Shown here in pieces: positions 17,397 through 26,578 of a DNA stretch of 64,000 nt; the first letter of the stretch is position 1; each line of letters starts with the position of its first letter. The notes below the pieces were generated by a model. That model did no database searches. It worked only from the letters and a program-made list of their open reading frames with translations, and had not been told where the DNA came from. The DNA lies in assembly GCF_001580615.1 (NCBI RefSeq), contig NZ_LHZC01000040.1, positions 1 through 64,000 of the forward strand, read 5' to 3'. The stretch is from Acetobacter malorum. Lineage in GTDB: Bacteria > Pseudomonadota > Alphaproteobacteria > Acetobacterales > Acetobacteraceae. Position numbers and translations under genes: made by a program.

Positions 17397-18341
17397 ATGG
17401 TGTGTCTGGTCATCAAACAGGGAGGTTCCGCAGCGCTGCCGGAATGGAAAGCTCTGTTCGCTCGGCTCATGCCGGAGCTTGAGGTGCGCGACTGGAATGA
17501 CCCGACGGTAGACCCCGCCCATGTGGATTATGCCTTGGTGTGGAAGCCCGATCCGGGCCGGCTGGAAAAAATGGTCAATCTGAAAGCCATTTTAAGTGCC
17601 GCCGTGGGCGTGGACCATATTACCTGTGACCCGACATGGCCTAAAAACGTACCGCTGATCCGCATGGGGGGCGAAGAGCCTGTTATGCAGATGGAAGATT
17701 ACGTGCTGTGGGCGGCTTTTTCCATTTTGCGGGACGCGGCCTCCTGGCGAGTAGGCCAGCAGGAAAAGGTCTGGACCCGGCAGGACGCTCCCGCTCGAAC
17801 CTCTGCCGAGATGACAATAGGGGTAATGGGCCTTGGCAGCCTCGGTGCCCCGGTGGCTATGCGGCTGGCGCGTGCGGGCTTTCAGGTGTCTGGCTGGGCA
17901 CGACATGCCAAAACGCTGGAGGGTGTGACCTGTTACGCGGGTGCCGAAGGGCTAAGCGCCTTTCTGCATGCGTGTGACACACTGGTCTGTCTGCTGCCGG
18001 AAACACCCGAGACCACCGGCATGGTGACGTATGATCTGCTGGCCCAGCTCCGCAAACCCGCCGGGCTGATTAATGTGGGGCGCGGCCCGCTGGTGGTGGA
18101 GGCTGATCTGCTGCGGGCTCTGAACGACGGCACGCTGCATACCGCCGTGCTGGATGTGTTTGATAAGGAACCGCTGCCGGCGTCCTCGCCGCTCTGGGCG
18201 CATCCGCGCGTAATCATCACCCCGCACGCCGCGGCGGATGCCTCGCGTCCGGCACGGGCGGCGTATGTGGCGTCCGTTATTGAAGCGCTGGAGCAGGGGA
18301 AGGATGTGCCTCTGCGGTATGACCCTGCAAAAGGCTATTGA
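17397..18341 (+). CDS. D-isomer 2-hydroxyacid dehydrogenase, glyoxylate/hydroxypyruvate reductase A type
   Basis: NAD(P)H-dependent reduction of a 2-keto acid such as glyoxylate or hydroxypyruvate to the hydroxy acid, in the cytoplasm. It is 314 residues from ATG 17397, the usual GhrA length. The NAD(P)-binding GLGSLG motif is near residue 145. The catalytic Arg is in NVGRGPLVVE, the Glu in DKEPLP and the His in ITPHAAADA. An in-frame ATG at 17331 lies inside the MFS gene and is rejected. It is the last gene of the receptor-MFS-reductase operon. Next to the divergent FAD amino-acid oxidase it suggests amino acid to keto acid to hydroxy acid flow (inference). Confidence 0.88.
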   Translation: MVCLVIKQGGSAALPEWKALFARLMPELEVRDWNDPTVDPAHVDYALVWKPDPGRLEKMVNLKAILSAAVGVDHITCDPTWPKNVPLIRMGGEEPVMQMEDYVLWAAFSILRDAASWRVGQQEKVWTRQDAPARTSAEMTIGVMGLGSLGAPVAMRLARAGFQVSGWARHAKTLEGVTCYAGAEGLSAFLHACDTLVCLLPETPETTGMVTYDLLAQLRKPAGLINVGRGPLVVEADLLRALNDGTLHTAVLDVFDKEPLPASSPLWAHPRVIITPHAAADASRPARAAYVASVIEALEQGKDVPLRYDPAKGY

Positions 18342-18619
18342 GGCTTCCACTCTGATGTGACGCCTTTATGTGACTGTTGCGCGAAAAGAGTACGCCAAAG
18401 CCATTCCATGCTTGCAAGAGCGGTGGAGCTGCCTTCATAGGAAGGCTGTTTTCCGGGGTGGCTGAGGTTGGCCATCCGCGTTGCATTCTCTGACTGGCCT
18501 GAGGGGGCGGAGGGCTGTCTCCGCCTCTTTGTGCTGGTTCAGGATCATGAAGGAGTGGTCTTATTTTCTACCATGGTCAAAAAGCTGTCTCCCGCCGTAA
18601 AGCGGGCGTAACCAGACGG

Positions 18620-21076
18620 ATGAGCAGGCTCAGCACGGCGCTGACCATGGTGGGGATGATGCCTGTCTGGTGCGCTGCGGCGCAGGCTGAGGCCGGGGTG
18701 GGCGCTGGGGGTGCGCCGACTGTGCCCGGCAACGTGGCGGTGCGCACTACGGGAACGACTGCGCATGGAGCATCTGTGCCTGTAGGCACTGCGGCGGACA
18801 ATGCGGGCAGGGCAAACACGGCCAGACTGGGCAAAGCAGGGCAGGGCGGAAACGCTGCGTCTCATGGTGGGGCCCATCGTGCAGGACCGGTTCGGCACAC
18901 TAGCCCGGTCAAGCCCGGCCCGGTGATGGCGCGGCAGGCAACGGCGGTGGATGTCAGCGCGCGGCGGCATGATTTTGCGTATCAGGAAGCCCAGCATATC
19001 CCGGACGCCACGACCCGCATTACGGCGGAGCGGCTGACGGAACGGGGCGTGGTCACGCTGCGCGGGCTGGAACGGGTGGCCCCCAACCTGACCATTCAGA
19101 GCATTAACGGCACGGCCTCCACCAATTTCTATCTGCGCGGGGTGGGGTTTAATGACTTCACGCAGAACAACATGGCCCCAGTGCTGACCTACGTGGATGA
19201 CGTCGCTTTCCCATACTCCTCCATGATGAACGGCATGATGTTTGACCTCGCCGGGGCGAGTGTGACCCCGGGCCCGGTAGGCACGGAACACGGCCAGTCC
19301 GACACGGGCGGGGAAGTGCATCTGCACACCAATGACCCAACGGACGCATGGCATTTTGGTGCGACGGAGGACATTGCCTCCTACGCCCGCAGCCGCAGCG
19401 AGGCCTATATTTCCGGCCCGCTGGCGCGTGGGCTGAGCTTCCGTCTGGCCGGGCAGACCCAGCATGGCGGCGGCTGGCAGACCAACCCGCTGAATGGCGA
19501 CCATCTGGGTGATGCGGACCTCTGGGCCTTGCGTGGCAAGCTGCGCTGGAAGCCGGATGCGCACACCACCATTTTGTTGGGCGGCCATTTTACGCAGGAT
19601 AATAGTGAGGTGGTGTCCGCCGTGCCGGTACATCGGCTGATCGGCAAGCAGCCCTTGCCGGATATGGCGTCCTGGCAGCAGGCGGAATGGTCGTCACGCC
19701 CGGAATTTGCACAGCTGATTGGCCGTAAGGCAGGGATCAAGCCGAGTGAACATAACCAGTTCTGGGGCGCGGACCTGCATATCGACCATGATTTCGGGCC
19801 GCTGACCGTCAGTGCCATCAGCGCGTTCGAGACTGAGCGGCAGGGTGAGTATACCGATCAGGACGGCACCGCGCTCTCACAGGCGGATACGTACCGCACC
19901 ATTGACGCCAATACGTTCACGCAGGAACTCCGGCTGCATTCCTCCAACACGCAGGACAAGCTGCAATGGGTGGTGGGTGCGCATTATCAGCGCACGCGGA
20001 TGAACCAGCGGTTCTTCTTTGACTATACGGACTACACGCCAGCCCGCGGGTATATGATGTCCACTACGTTTGGCCTGAATCAGGAAAGTCTCTCGGAATT
20101 CGGCCATGTGAGCTATCGGCTGCCGCATGGCGTGATGATCTGGGGTGGCCTGCTGCATGAGCGGGATGAACGCTCTATCACCGGTCTGCAATCCCAGATT
20201 TTTGGGGGTGTGACTAGAAACTTTCATGGTGAGAGCACCACGTCTGACCAGTTTGCCGGGCAGGTTGGCGTGTCCTGGCAGATGCTCCAGCATGCGCTCG
20301 TCTATTATAAAATGAGCAAGGGCTTCAAACCCGGAGGCTTTACCGCCAACAATACCCAGATTCAGGCGCAGCTTGATCCGTTCAAACCGGAAACCGTGCT
20401 AACGTATGAGGCTGGTTTTAAGTCCGACCCCATTCCGGATAAGCTGCGTATTAATGGTGCTGCGTTTTACAACGATTTTCACAATCAGCAGATTCTTGGC
20501 ACTGTGCTGATCCCCAATTACGGGCCGCTGAGCGAAATTACCAACGCCCCCAAATCCGAAAGCTGGGGGTTTGAAGGCACTATTGAGGCGCATCCGTTCA
20601 GCCATTTGCATCTGACGCAAAATCTTGGCTGGCAGCGCGGGAATTTTCAGGATTTCCCGACCGTAAACCGCGCGAAAACAAACGCCTATTACGCACAGCA
20701 TGGCGTGTGGAAAGCCATTAACGATAATTTTGGAGGCGTGGATAACGGCCAGCCCAAGCTGACGCTAAATGGCTCGGCAGAGTGGCGGCAGCCGCTGGCG
20801 CGAGCCTATACGCTGGAATTCGGGCCGGACTGGCAGTATCGCGGCAGTCAGGCCATTACACCGGGCGGTACCGGGTTTTACCGCCTGCCGCCGTATTTCC
20901 TGCTGGGGGCGCATGTGTCCTTCCGCTCCGCTTCCGGGCGGTGGGAAGCCACGGTTTATGCCCGCAATATCCTTAACCGCCGCTTTGCGGAAAGTGGCGG
21001 GCAGGCGACGACAACCTACTTCTACATCCCCGGCGAACCCCGCTTTATTGGGGGACGGATTTCCTGCGCGTACTAA
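18620..21076 (+). CDS. TonB-dependent outer-membrane receptor
   Basis: Second outer-membrane importer in the catabolic block, 818 residues. The N-terminus (MSRLSTALTMVGMMPVWCAAAQA) is a signal peptide. About 90 Ala/Gly/Thr-rich residues separate it from the plug, which begins near ISARRHDFAY-like sequence and contains FYLRGVGFNDFTQ. The barrel ends ..GGRISCAY. It is not close to the receptor at 13675 by eye. The class with the DDVAFPYSSMMNGMMFDL motif is common in bacteria importing plant-derived and other non-siderophore compounds (family knowledge, not proof). A 278-base gap separates it from the reductase gene, so it probably has its own promoter. Confidence 0.87.
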   Translation: MSRLSTALTMVGMMPVWCAAAQAEAGVGAGGAPTVPGNVAVRTTGTTAHGASVPVGTAADNAGRANTARLGKAGQGGNAASHGGAHRAGPVRHTSPVKPGPVMARQATAVDVSARRHDFAYQEAQHIPDATTRITAERLTERGVVTLRGLERVAPNLTIQSINGTASTNFYLRGVGFNDFTQNNMAPVLTYVDDVAFPYSSMMNGMMFDLAGASVTPGPVGTEHGQSDTGGEVHLHTNDPTDAWHFGATEDIASYARSRSEAYISGPLARGLSFRLAGQTQHGGGWQTNPLNGDHLGDADLWALRGKLRWKPDAHTTILLGGHFTQDNSEVVSAVPVHRLIGKQPLPDMASWQQAEWSSRPEFAQLIGRKAGIKPSEHNQFWGADLHIDHDFGPLTVSAISAFETERQGEYTDQDGTALSQADTYRTIDANTFTQELRLHSSNTQDKLQWVVGAHYQRTRMNQRFFFDYTDYTPARGYMMSTTFGLNQESLSEFGHVSYRLPHGVMIWGGLLHERDERSITGLQSQIFGGVTRNFHGESTTSDQFAGQVGVSWQMLQHALVYYKMSKGFKPGGFTANNTQIQAQLDPFKPETVLTYEAGFKSDPIPDKLRINGAAFYNDFHNQQILGTVLIPNYGPLSEITNAPKSESWGFEGTIEAHPFSHLHLTQNLGWQRGNFQDFPTVNRAKTNAYYAQHGVWKAINDNFGGVDNGQPKLTLNGSAEWRQPLARAYTLEFGPDWQYRGSQAITPGGTGFYRLPPYFLLGAHVSFRSASGRWEATVYARNILNRRFAESGGQATTTYFYIPGEPRFIGGRISCAY

Positions 21077-21214
21077 ATCGCGTTATCCCTTTTTTTCGAC
21101 ATGCCACGCATGGCTGTGTATTCATACGGGCATGACACAGGACGATAGTGACAGATTCACCCTAAAATTCCCTCGCAAACAAGACCTGCAAACAGGCGGA
21201 GGGGTTTGTTTCTC

Positions 21215-22669
21215 ATGAGCGACCAGCACGACTCTCACGCGCATTTCGGCTGGTTTAAACGCCGAAAACACCTGACGACCGACGATATTACGGTTGTCGA
21301 TACCGATATGCTCAAGCGGGCCGTGGGGGCTGCTGCGCTGGGCAACGCCATGGAATGGTTCGACTTTGGTGTGTACGGTTATATTGCCGTCACCCTGGGG
21401 AAGGTGTTCTTCCCCTCGTCAGACCCAACCCTTCAGCTGATTGCCACCTTTGCGACGTTCACGGTGGCCTTTCTGGTCCGCCCCATTGGCGGGGCTGTGT
21501 TCGGCCCGATGGGGGACCGTTACGGGCGGCAGAAGCTGCTGGCTGTCACCATGATTATGATGGCGCTGGGTACGTTCTGCATCGGGCTTATTCCGTCTTA
21601 TGGGCAGATTGGCGTGTGGTCGCCCATCCTGCTGCTGCTGGCGCGTCTGGTGCAGGGTTTTTCCACCGGCGGGGAATATGGCGGGGCGGCGACCTTTATT
21701 GCTGAGTATTCCACGGACCGAAATCGCGGCCTGATGGGCAGCTGGCTCGAATTCGGCACGCTGGCGGGCTACATTGCCGGGGCCGGGGCGGTGATGGCGC
21801 TCCAATTCACGCTGAACGATGCCGATATGGTCAGCTGGGGCTGGCGCATCCCCTTCCTGATTGCCGGACCGCTGGGCTTGATTGGTCTTTATATGCGCAC
21901 CCGGCTGGAAGAAACCCCGGCCTTTCAGGCCTATGCGGCGGAAGCTGAAAAGCGTGAGCATGAAAAGCCGGGCTGGCGGGACCTGCTGACGGTCCACTGG
22001 CGGCAGTTGCTCAAATGTATTGGGCTGGTGCTGGTCTTTAACGTGACCGACTATATGCTGCTGACCTACATCCCCAGCTATATGACGGTCACGCTGAACT
22101 ACCCGGAAAGCAAAGGGCTGCTGCTCATCATTCTGGTGATGGTGCTGATGATGCCGCTGAATATTCTGGGCGGCTATTTCAGTGACCGTCTGGGCCGCCG
22201 CCCGATGGTTATCAGTGCCTGTGTGGCGCTGGTGGTACTGGCTATTCCCAGCCTGCATCTTATCCGCAGCGGGAATGATATCGAGATTTTTGGTGGCCTG
22301 ATGTTGCTGGGGCTGGCGCTGGTCTGTTTTACCAGCTCCATGCCGTCCACACTGCCGGCTCTGTTTTACACGCCGGTGCGTTACACAGCGCTTTCAGTGG
22401 CGTTTAACGTCTCCGTTTCGCTGTTCGGCGGCACCACGCCGCTGGTGACAGCCTGGCTGGTGAAGCGGACCGGCATGCTGGATATGCCCGCATGGTATCT
22501 GATGGGGGCCGCATTGATTGGCGCGCTCACCATGCTGACAGTGCGAGAGACAGCCCGCCTGCCGCTGCGCGGCTCTCCCCCCGCTGTGGGGAGTGATGAT
22601 GAGGCCGAGCGGCTGATGAACGGCAAGCAACGCCTGACAGTAGACCCCACGCCGCCGTCTGTGCCCTGA
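21215..22669 (+). CDS. proP: ProP-like MFS osmolyte/proline transporter (MHS family)
   Basis: Proton symporter resembling ProP, which imports proline and glycine betaine. It is 484 residues from ATG 21215, preceded by GGAGGGG at 21198-21204. Close ProP-type matches by eye: LGNAMEWFDFGVYGYIAVTL, VRPIGGAVFGPMGDRYGRQK, RLVQGFSTGGEYGGAATFIA and the TVRETARLPLRG C-terminal segment. It lacks the long C-terminal coiled coil used for osmosensing in E. coli ProP, so osmotic gating is doubtful. It sits between a TonB receptor and L-serine dehydratase, which favours an amino-acid-like substrate. The gene symbol reflects family resemblance only. Confidence 0.82.
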   Translation: MSDQHDSHAHFGWFKRRKHLTTDDITVVDTDMLKRAVGAAALGNAMEWFDFGVYGYIAVTLGKVFFPSSDPTLQLIATFATFTVAFLVRPIGGAVFGPMGDRYGRQKLLAVTMIMMALGTFCIGLIPSYGQIGVWSPILLLLARLVQGFSTGGEYGGAATFIAEYSTDRNRGLMGSWLEFGTLAGYIAGAGAVMALQFTLNDADMVSWGWRIPFLIAGPLGLIGLYMRTRLEETPAFQAYAAEAEKREHEKPGWRDLLTVHWRQLLKCIGLVLVFNVTDYMLLTYIPSYMTVTLNYPESKGLLLIILVMVLMMPLNILGGYFSDRLGRRPMVISACVALVVLAIPSLHLIRSGNDIEIFGGLMLLGLALVCFTSSMPSTLPALFYTPVRYTALSVAFNVSVSLFGGTTPLVTAWLVKRTGMLDMPAWYLMGAALIGALTMLTVRETARLPLRGSPPAVGSDDEAERLMNGKQRLTVDPTPPSVP

Positions 22670-22704
22670 GGCAGCGTCTGGCAAAAGAAAGAGCAGAGCG
22701 CGGT

Positions 22705-24102
22705 ATGATCAGTCTTTTTGATATTTTCAAAGTTGGTATCGGGCCGTCCTCATCCCACACAGTGGGGCCAATGCGGGCGGCGCTGCGTTTTGTAGAAGCC
22801 TGTGCCGGGCTGGAAGCTGAAGGAGCACCGGACGAGCCTGGCCCAGCGCCGGTGGCGCATATCCGGGTGACGCTCTATGGCTCTCTGGCCTGGACAGCCA
22901 CCGGCCATGCGACTGACAAGGCCGTTATTCTGGGGCTGTGTGGTGAACACCCGGAAACAGTCCGGCCCGACCAGACGGATGCCATGGTGGCCCATGTCCG
23001 GGCGGAGGGCTGCCTGCCCGCGCGGGACGGGGCAGCACCTATCCGGTTTCAGCCCGAGATGGATATCATCCTCGATAAAGAAACCCAGCCGCCCAAGCAC
23101 CCCAATACCCTCCAGTTTGAAGCGTTTGACCAGACGGGAGCGTTGCTGCTCAAGGCGCGGTTCTGCTCGGTAGGGGGCGGCTTTATTACCTCGGAAGAGG
23201 CCGCGGAGAGCAGTTCCTACGCTCTGCCGGATGTGCCGCATGACTTCCGTTCCGGCGCGGACCTTCTGGCCCTGACGCAGAAAACCGGACTGAGCATTGC
23301 GCAACTGGTGTTTGAAAATGAAAGCGCCCTCCGTCACGCCGCTGAGGTGAGGGCGCATCTGGACCATATTGTCCATGTCATGATGCACTGCATTGAGCGG
23401 GGCGTGGCGCAGGCCGGTATCCTGCCCGGTAAGTTGCACGTGCAGCGGCGGGCGCATGCTTTGTACGCGCGGCTGAAAGACAAGGACCGGCGCAACAGCA
23501 GTCTGCCGCATGAAATTATGGATTGGGTCAGCCTGTTCGCCATTGCGGTGAATGAGGAAAATGCCGCCGGAGGGCGCGTGGTGACAGCCCCCACTAACGG
23601 AGCGGCAGGCGTGGTGCCTGCGGTGCTACGCTACTATCGGGATTATTGCCCGGGGGCCTCCGTGGAGGGGATGCGGGACTTCCTGCTGACGGCGTCGGCC
23701 ATGGGTAGCCTGTTCAAGCTGAATGCCTCCATTTCCGGCGCGGAAGTGGGGTGCCAGGGGGAAGTGGGCGTTGCGTCCTCCATGGCGGCGGCGGGGCTGG
23801 CCGCCGTGCTGGGGGCCACGCCCGCGCAGGTGGAAAACGCGGCAGAAATTGCCATGGAACACCATCTGGGCATGACGTGTGACCCGGTGGCCGGGCTGGT
23901 GCAGATCCCGTGTATTGAGCGCAACGCCTTTGGTGCGATCAAGGCGATTAACGCGGCCTCACTCGCCTTGTGCGGTGATGGAGAACACCGCGTCTCGCTC
24001 GATCAGGTCGTGCAGACCATGGCCGAAACCGGCCGGGATATGAACCACCGCTATAAGGAAACCTCACTCGGTGGACTGGCGATGAATTTCCCCGAGTGCT
24101 GA
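22705..24102 (+). CDS. sdaA: L-serine ammonia-lyase (iron-sulfur L-serine dehydratase)
   Basis: Deaminates L-serine to pyruvate and ammonia. It is 465 residues, the single-chain Fe-S form. The N-terminal beta domain begins [21 protein letters not shown], and the alpha domain carries the cluster cysteines in [15 protein letters not shown] and [10 protein letters not shown]. The C-terminus ..[16 protein letters not shown] is also typical. It lies 35 bases after the ProP-like gene and may be co-transcribed, although no strong ribosome site is seen. The position supports a role of the whole block in amino acid use, with serine as one candidate. Confidence 0.93.
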   Translation: MISLFDIFKVGIGPSSSHTVGPMRAALRFVEACAGLEAEGAPDEPGPAPVAHIRVTLYGSLAWTATGHATDKAVILGLCGEHPETVRPDQTDAMVAHVRAEGCLPARDGAAPIRFQPEMDIILDKETQPPKHPNTLQFEAFDQTGALLLKARFCSVGGGFITSEEAAESSSYALPDVPHDFRSGADLLALTQKTGLSIAQLVFENESALRHAAEVRAHLDHIVHVMMHCIERGVAQAGILPGKLHVQRRAHALYARLKDKDRRNSSLPHEIMDWVSLFAIAVNEENAAGGRVVTAPTNGAAGVVPAVLRYYRDYCPGASVEGMRDFLLTASAMGSLFKLNASISGAEVGCQGEVGVASSMAAAGLAAVLGATPAQVENAAEIAMEHHLGMTCDPVAGLVQIPCIERNAFGAIKAINAASLALCGDGEHRVSLDQVVQTMAETGRDMNHRYKETSLGGLAMNFPEC

Positions 24103-24181
24103 GCAAAGTGTGTCCACACGGCCCGCACAATGCAGATGCGGGCGTGTTTGAATAACCGGTATGCCCGGAACCGTCTGGCCG

Positions 24182-25069
24182 CTATGTGCCGGAACCGAGC
24201 TGCGTTTTCTGCACGAGAGCCGGTGCCTCCTCGGCAGAGGCGTGGCGCTGCTGCAAGCGATGATGAAACGCCGGGGCCGGGCGGGGTTGTTGCGCGGCCA
24301 TGGCAGCAACGCGGGCGGGGGCATCGGCCAGCATTTGTGGGATAAGCTGCGTTTCCGGCAGGTTTTTCCAGTATTTGCGCGGCATTTCAGACAGCATGGC
24401 TTTGGTCTTGATACGCGCGGGGTTGAAGGTCGAGACGTAATAGGTCTGCCAGAGCTGGTCGATATCATCTGACAATTTGGGTTTGGCGCAGGGCGTGGGG
24501 CTGAAGGCGCAGGTCTCACCATTCCATGCCAGAGAGCCTTTTGGGGTGAGGATCACCCAGTCCATATCCACAAACCGCTTTGAGAAAAACGGGGCCACAC
24601 TGGGCAGCACGTAATGGTCTGGCTCAAACCATGCGTAAAAGGACCGGCGGCCATTTTGTGCAACGCCATGTTCGCGGAAGCGCACATACGCCGTCATTTT
24701 ATGTGTATCCTGCCGCACCTGTTTGTGCATGTTCAGGGCGCGGGCAATGTCCGGATCTGTGGCGATGCTGGCGAGGGCCGGTTCCGTCTGCGCGCGCCAG
24801 AGAATGCGGTAGGCAAGGGCAAAGCGCGTCTGGTCCGCATGGCGCAGAATGGAGCGCAGCAGAGCAAGGCACTTGCTCCGTAAAACTGGCGGCTCTGCCC
24901 CGTTTTTGGGTGTGGGGGCGACCAGCGGCGTATCAAACAGCGTGGTTTCTGCCGAGGCACAGCGCCATTCAATTTCCTCCGGCGCGCGGTCGGCCAGAAA
25001 GCACTGGCGCGCCAGTGGCCGCCATGCGGAAAAAGAGGTGTGGTCGTCGAGGATAAAACCGTAGGCCAT
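24182..25069 (-). CDS. TIGR03915-type putative DNA metabolism/repair protein
   Basis: Partner of the upstream radical SAM protein; the two are found together in many bacteria and are presumed to act in nucleic-acid modification or repair. It has 295 residues from ATG 25069; a start at 25120 would overlap the upstream gene and adds an unrelated N-terminus. The N-terminal part (residues 1-90) has the family's opening MAYGFILDDHTSFSAW. The central DUF4130-like part contains HKMTAYVRFREHG and WFEPDHYVLPSVAPFFSKRF, which resembles uracil-DNA glycosylase-like folds by family knowledge. The C-terminal 50 residues are Ala/Gln/Pro-rich. The biochemical activity is not established. Confidence 0.83.
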   Translation of the reverse strand: MAYGFILDDHTSFSAWRPLARQCFLADRAPEEIEWRCASAETTLFDTPLVAPTPKNGAEPPVLRSKCLALLRSILRHADQTRFALAYRILWRAQTEPALASIATDPDIARALNMHKQVRQDTHKMTAYVRFREHGVAQNGRRSFYAWFEPDHYVLPSVAPFFSKRFVDMDWVILTPKGSLAWNGETCAFSPTPCAKPKLSDDIDQLWQTYYVSTFNPARIKTKAMLSEMPRKYWKNLPETQLIPQMLADAPARVAAMAAQQPRPAPAFHHRLQQRHASAEEAPALVQKTQLGSGT

Positions 25070-25085
25070 GATCAGAAAACGCGTT

Positions 25086-26324
25086 TCAGAAAAGAGCAAG
25101 TTGCTGAGGCTGCGGCACAAAAAGCTGCCGGAGGTTCTGCTGTTCCGCCAGCCTGCCGGGGGACCAGCCGGTGGCGTAGAGGAAGGGTTTGATCTTGCGG
25201 ATGGAGACTTTCAGCTTTGCGAGGTCTTCCAGCCGCAACTGCCGGTGGCGGCGGGCAGCCACAATGGCCTGCACGGAGCGCACGCCTAAGCCCGGCACCC
25301 GGAGCAACATTTCCTTCGGCGCGCGGTTGAGGTCGATGGGGAACATGGCGCGGTTGGCCAGTGCCCAGGCGAGCTTAGGGTCAAGTTCAAGGTCCAGCAT
25401 CCCATCGGGGCGGCTTGCCGTGATTTCAGAAAACTGGAAGCCGTAGAAGCGGAAAAGCCAGTCAGCCTGATACAGCCGATGCTCACGCAACAGCGGCGGG
25501 GCTTTGACAGGCAGAATGGCCGAGGCATCCGGAATGGGGCTGAACGCCGAGTAGTACACGCGCCGTAATTTGTAGCCGGTGTAAAGCGAGGAACTGCTGG
25601 AGAGAATATCGCGGTCCGTTGCCTGATCGGCCCCGACAATCATCTGTGTGCTCTGGCCGCCGGGGGCAAAACGCGGGGCTTTGCGGCCCGTGAGCGTGCG
25701 GTCTTTTGCGGCGTCGATATGCGTGCGCATCTCGCCCATGGAGTGGCGGATTTCGCCCGCATGTTTTTGCGGGGCGTAGTCGGCCAGCCCGCGCTCGGTC
25801 GGCATTTCCACATTGATGGAGAGCCTGTCCGCATACAGCCCGGCTTCCGCCAGCAAAGCGGGGGAGGCGTTGGGAATGGTCTTGAGGTGGATATAGCCGC
25901 GGAACTTGTGCGTCTGGCGCAATTCCCGCGCCACGCGCACCATCTGGCTCATGGTGTCATCTGACGTGCGGATGATGCCGGAGGAGAGGAACAGCCCCTC
26001 GATATAGTTCCGGCGGTAGAATTCCAGCGTCAGCCAGATGACCTCATCAGGCGTAAACCGCGCGCGCGGCACGTTGGAGGAGGATCGGTTGATGCAATAC
26101 GCGCAGTCATAAATGCAGAAGTTGGTCAGCAGGATTTTCAGCAGGGAAATGCAGCGGCCATCCGGGGTGAAGGCATGGCAGATCCCGTTGCTGACGGACC
26201 CCAGCCCTTTGGTGGCCGCAGAATCCCGTTTGCCTGCGCCGCTGGAGGAGCACGAGGCATCATATTTGGCGGCATCGGAGAGCAGGGCCAGACGGTCAGA
26301 CAAGCTTTGCTTCATGGTGTTCAT
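25086..26324 (-). CDS. Putative DNA modification/repair radical SAM protein
   Basis: Radical S-adenosylmethionine enzyme of the family that pairs with TIGR03915 proteins. It has 412 residues from ATG 26324; a TTG at 26351 and an ATG at 26315 are alternatives. The [4Fe-4S] motif CIYDCAYC (C-x3-C-x2-C) is at about residues 70-77 of this model. A TIM-barrel core follows. The C-terminal region holds a helix-hairpin-helix, LRVPGLGVRSVQAIVAAR, a common DNA-binding element. The downstream partner starts 16 bases after its stop. Substrate and product are unknown; DNA or a nucleotide is inferred from the HhH motif and the partner. Confidence 0.88.
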   Translation of the reverse strand: MNTMKQSLSDRLALLSDAAKYDASCSSSGAGKRDSAATKGLGSVSNGICHAFTPDGRCISLLKILLTNFCIYDCAYCINRSSSNVPRARFTPDEVIWLTLEFYRRNYIEGLFLSSGIIRTSDDTMSQMVRVARELRQTHKFRGYIHLKTIPNASPALLAEAGLYADRLSINVEMPTERGLADYAPQKHAGEIRHSMGEMRTHIDAAKDRTLTGRKAPRFAPGGQSTQMIVGADQATDRDILSSSSSLYTGYKLRRVYYSAFSPIPDASAILPVKAPPLLREHRLYQADWLFRFYGFQFSEITASRPDGMLDLELDPKLAWALANRAMFPIDLNRAPKEMLLRVPGLGVRSVQAIVAARRHRQLRLEDLAKLKVSIRKIKPFLYATGWSPGRLAEQQNLRQLFVPQPQQLALF

Positions 26325-26578
26325 GTTATGTTCTTGTGTGGGGTATTGCAAGAGATCTCTTTAGCTGCACATAAAAAATGTAAGATATTTGTGGTTTGGG
26401 TTTCTCCAAATGACGTAAAGCACTCAGTATTTTCTGAGTATGAGAAATCGTATAGATAGAAATTAAATATATTTTTCAGCATAGTAAAATGAGAGGTGTA
26501 TTTTTTGTATTTTCTTATCAGTATGATAAATTCCCAATGATTGAAATGAATTTTGCGTCAAAAGAAAGTTGCTTAGTT

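Noticed and set aside
18545-19633. Minus-strand open frame of 362 codons
   Set aside because: Antisense to the second TonB receptor of the catabolic block; no domain.
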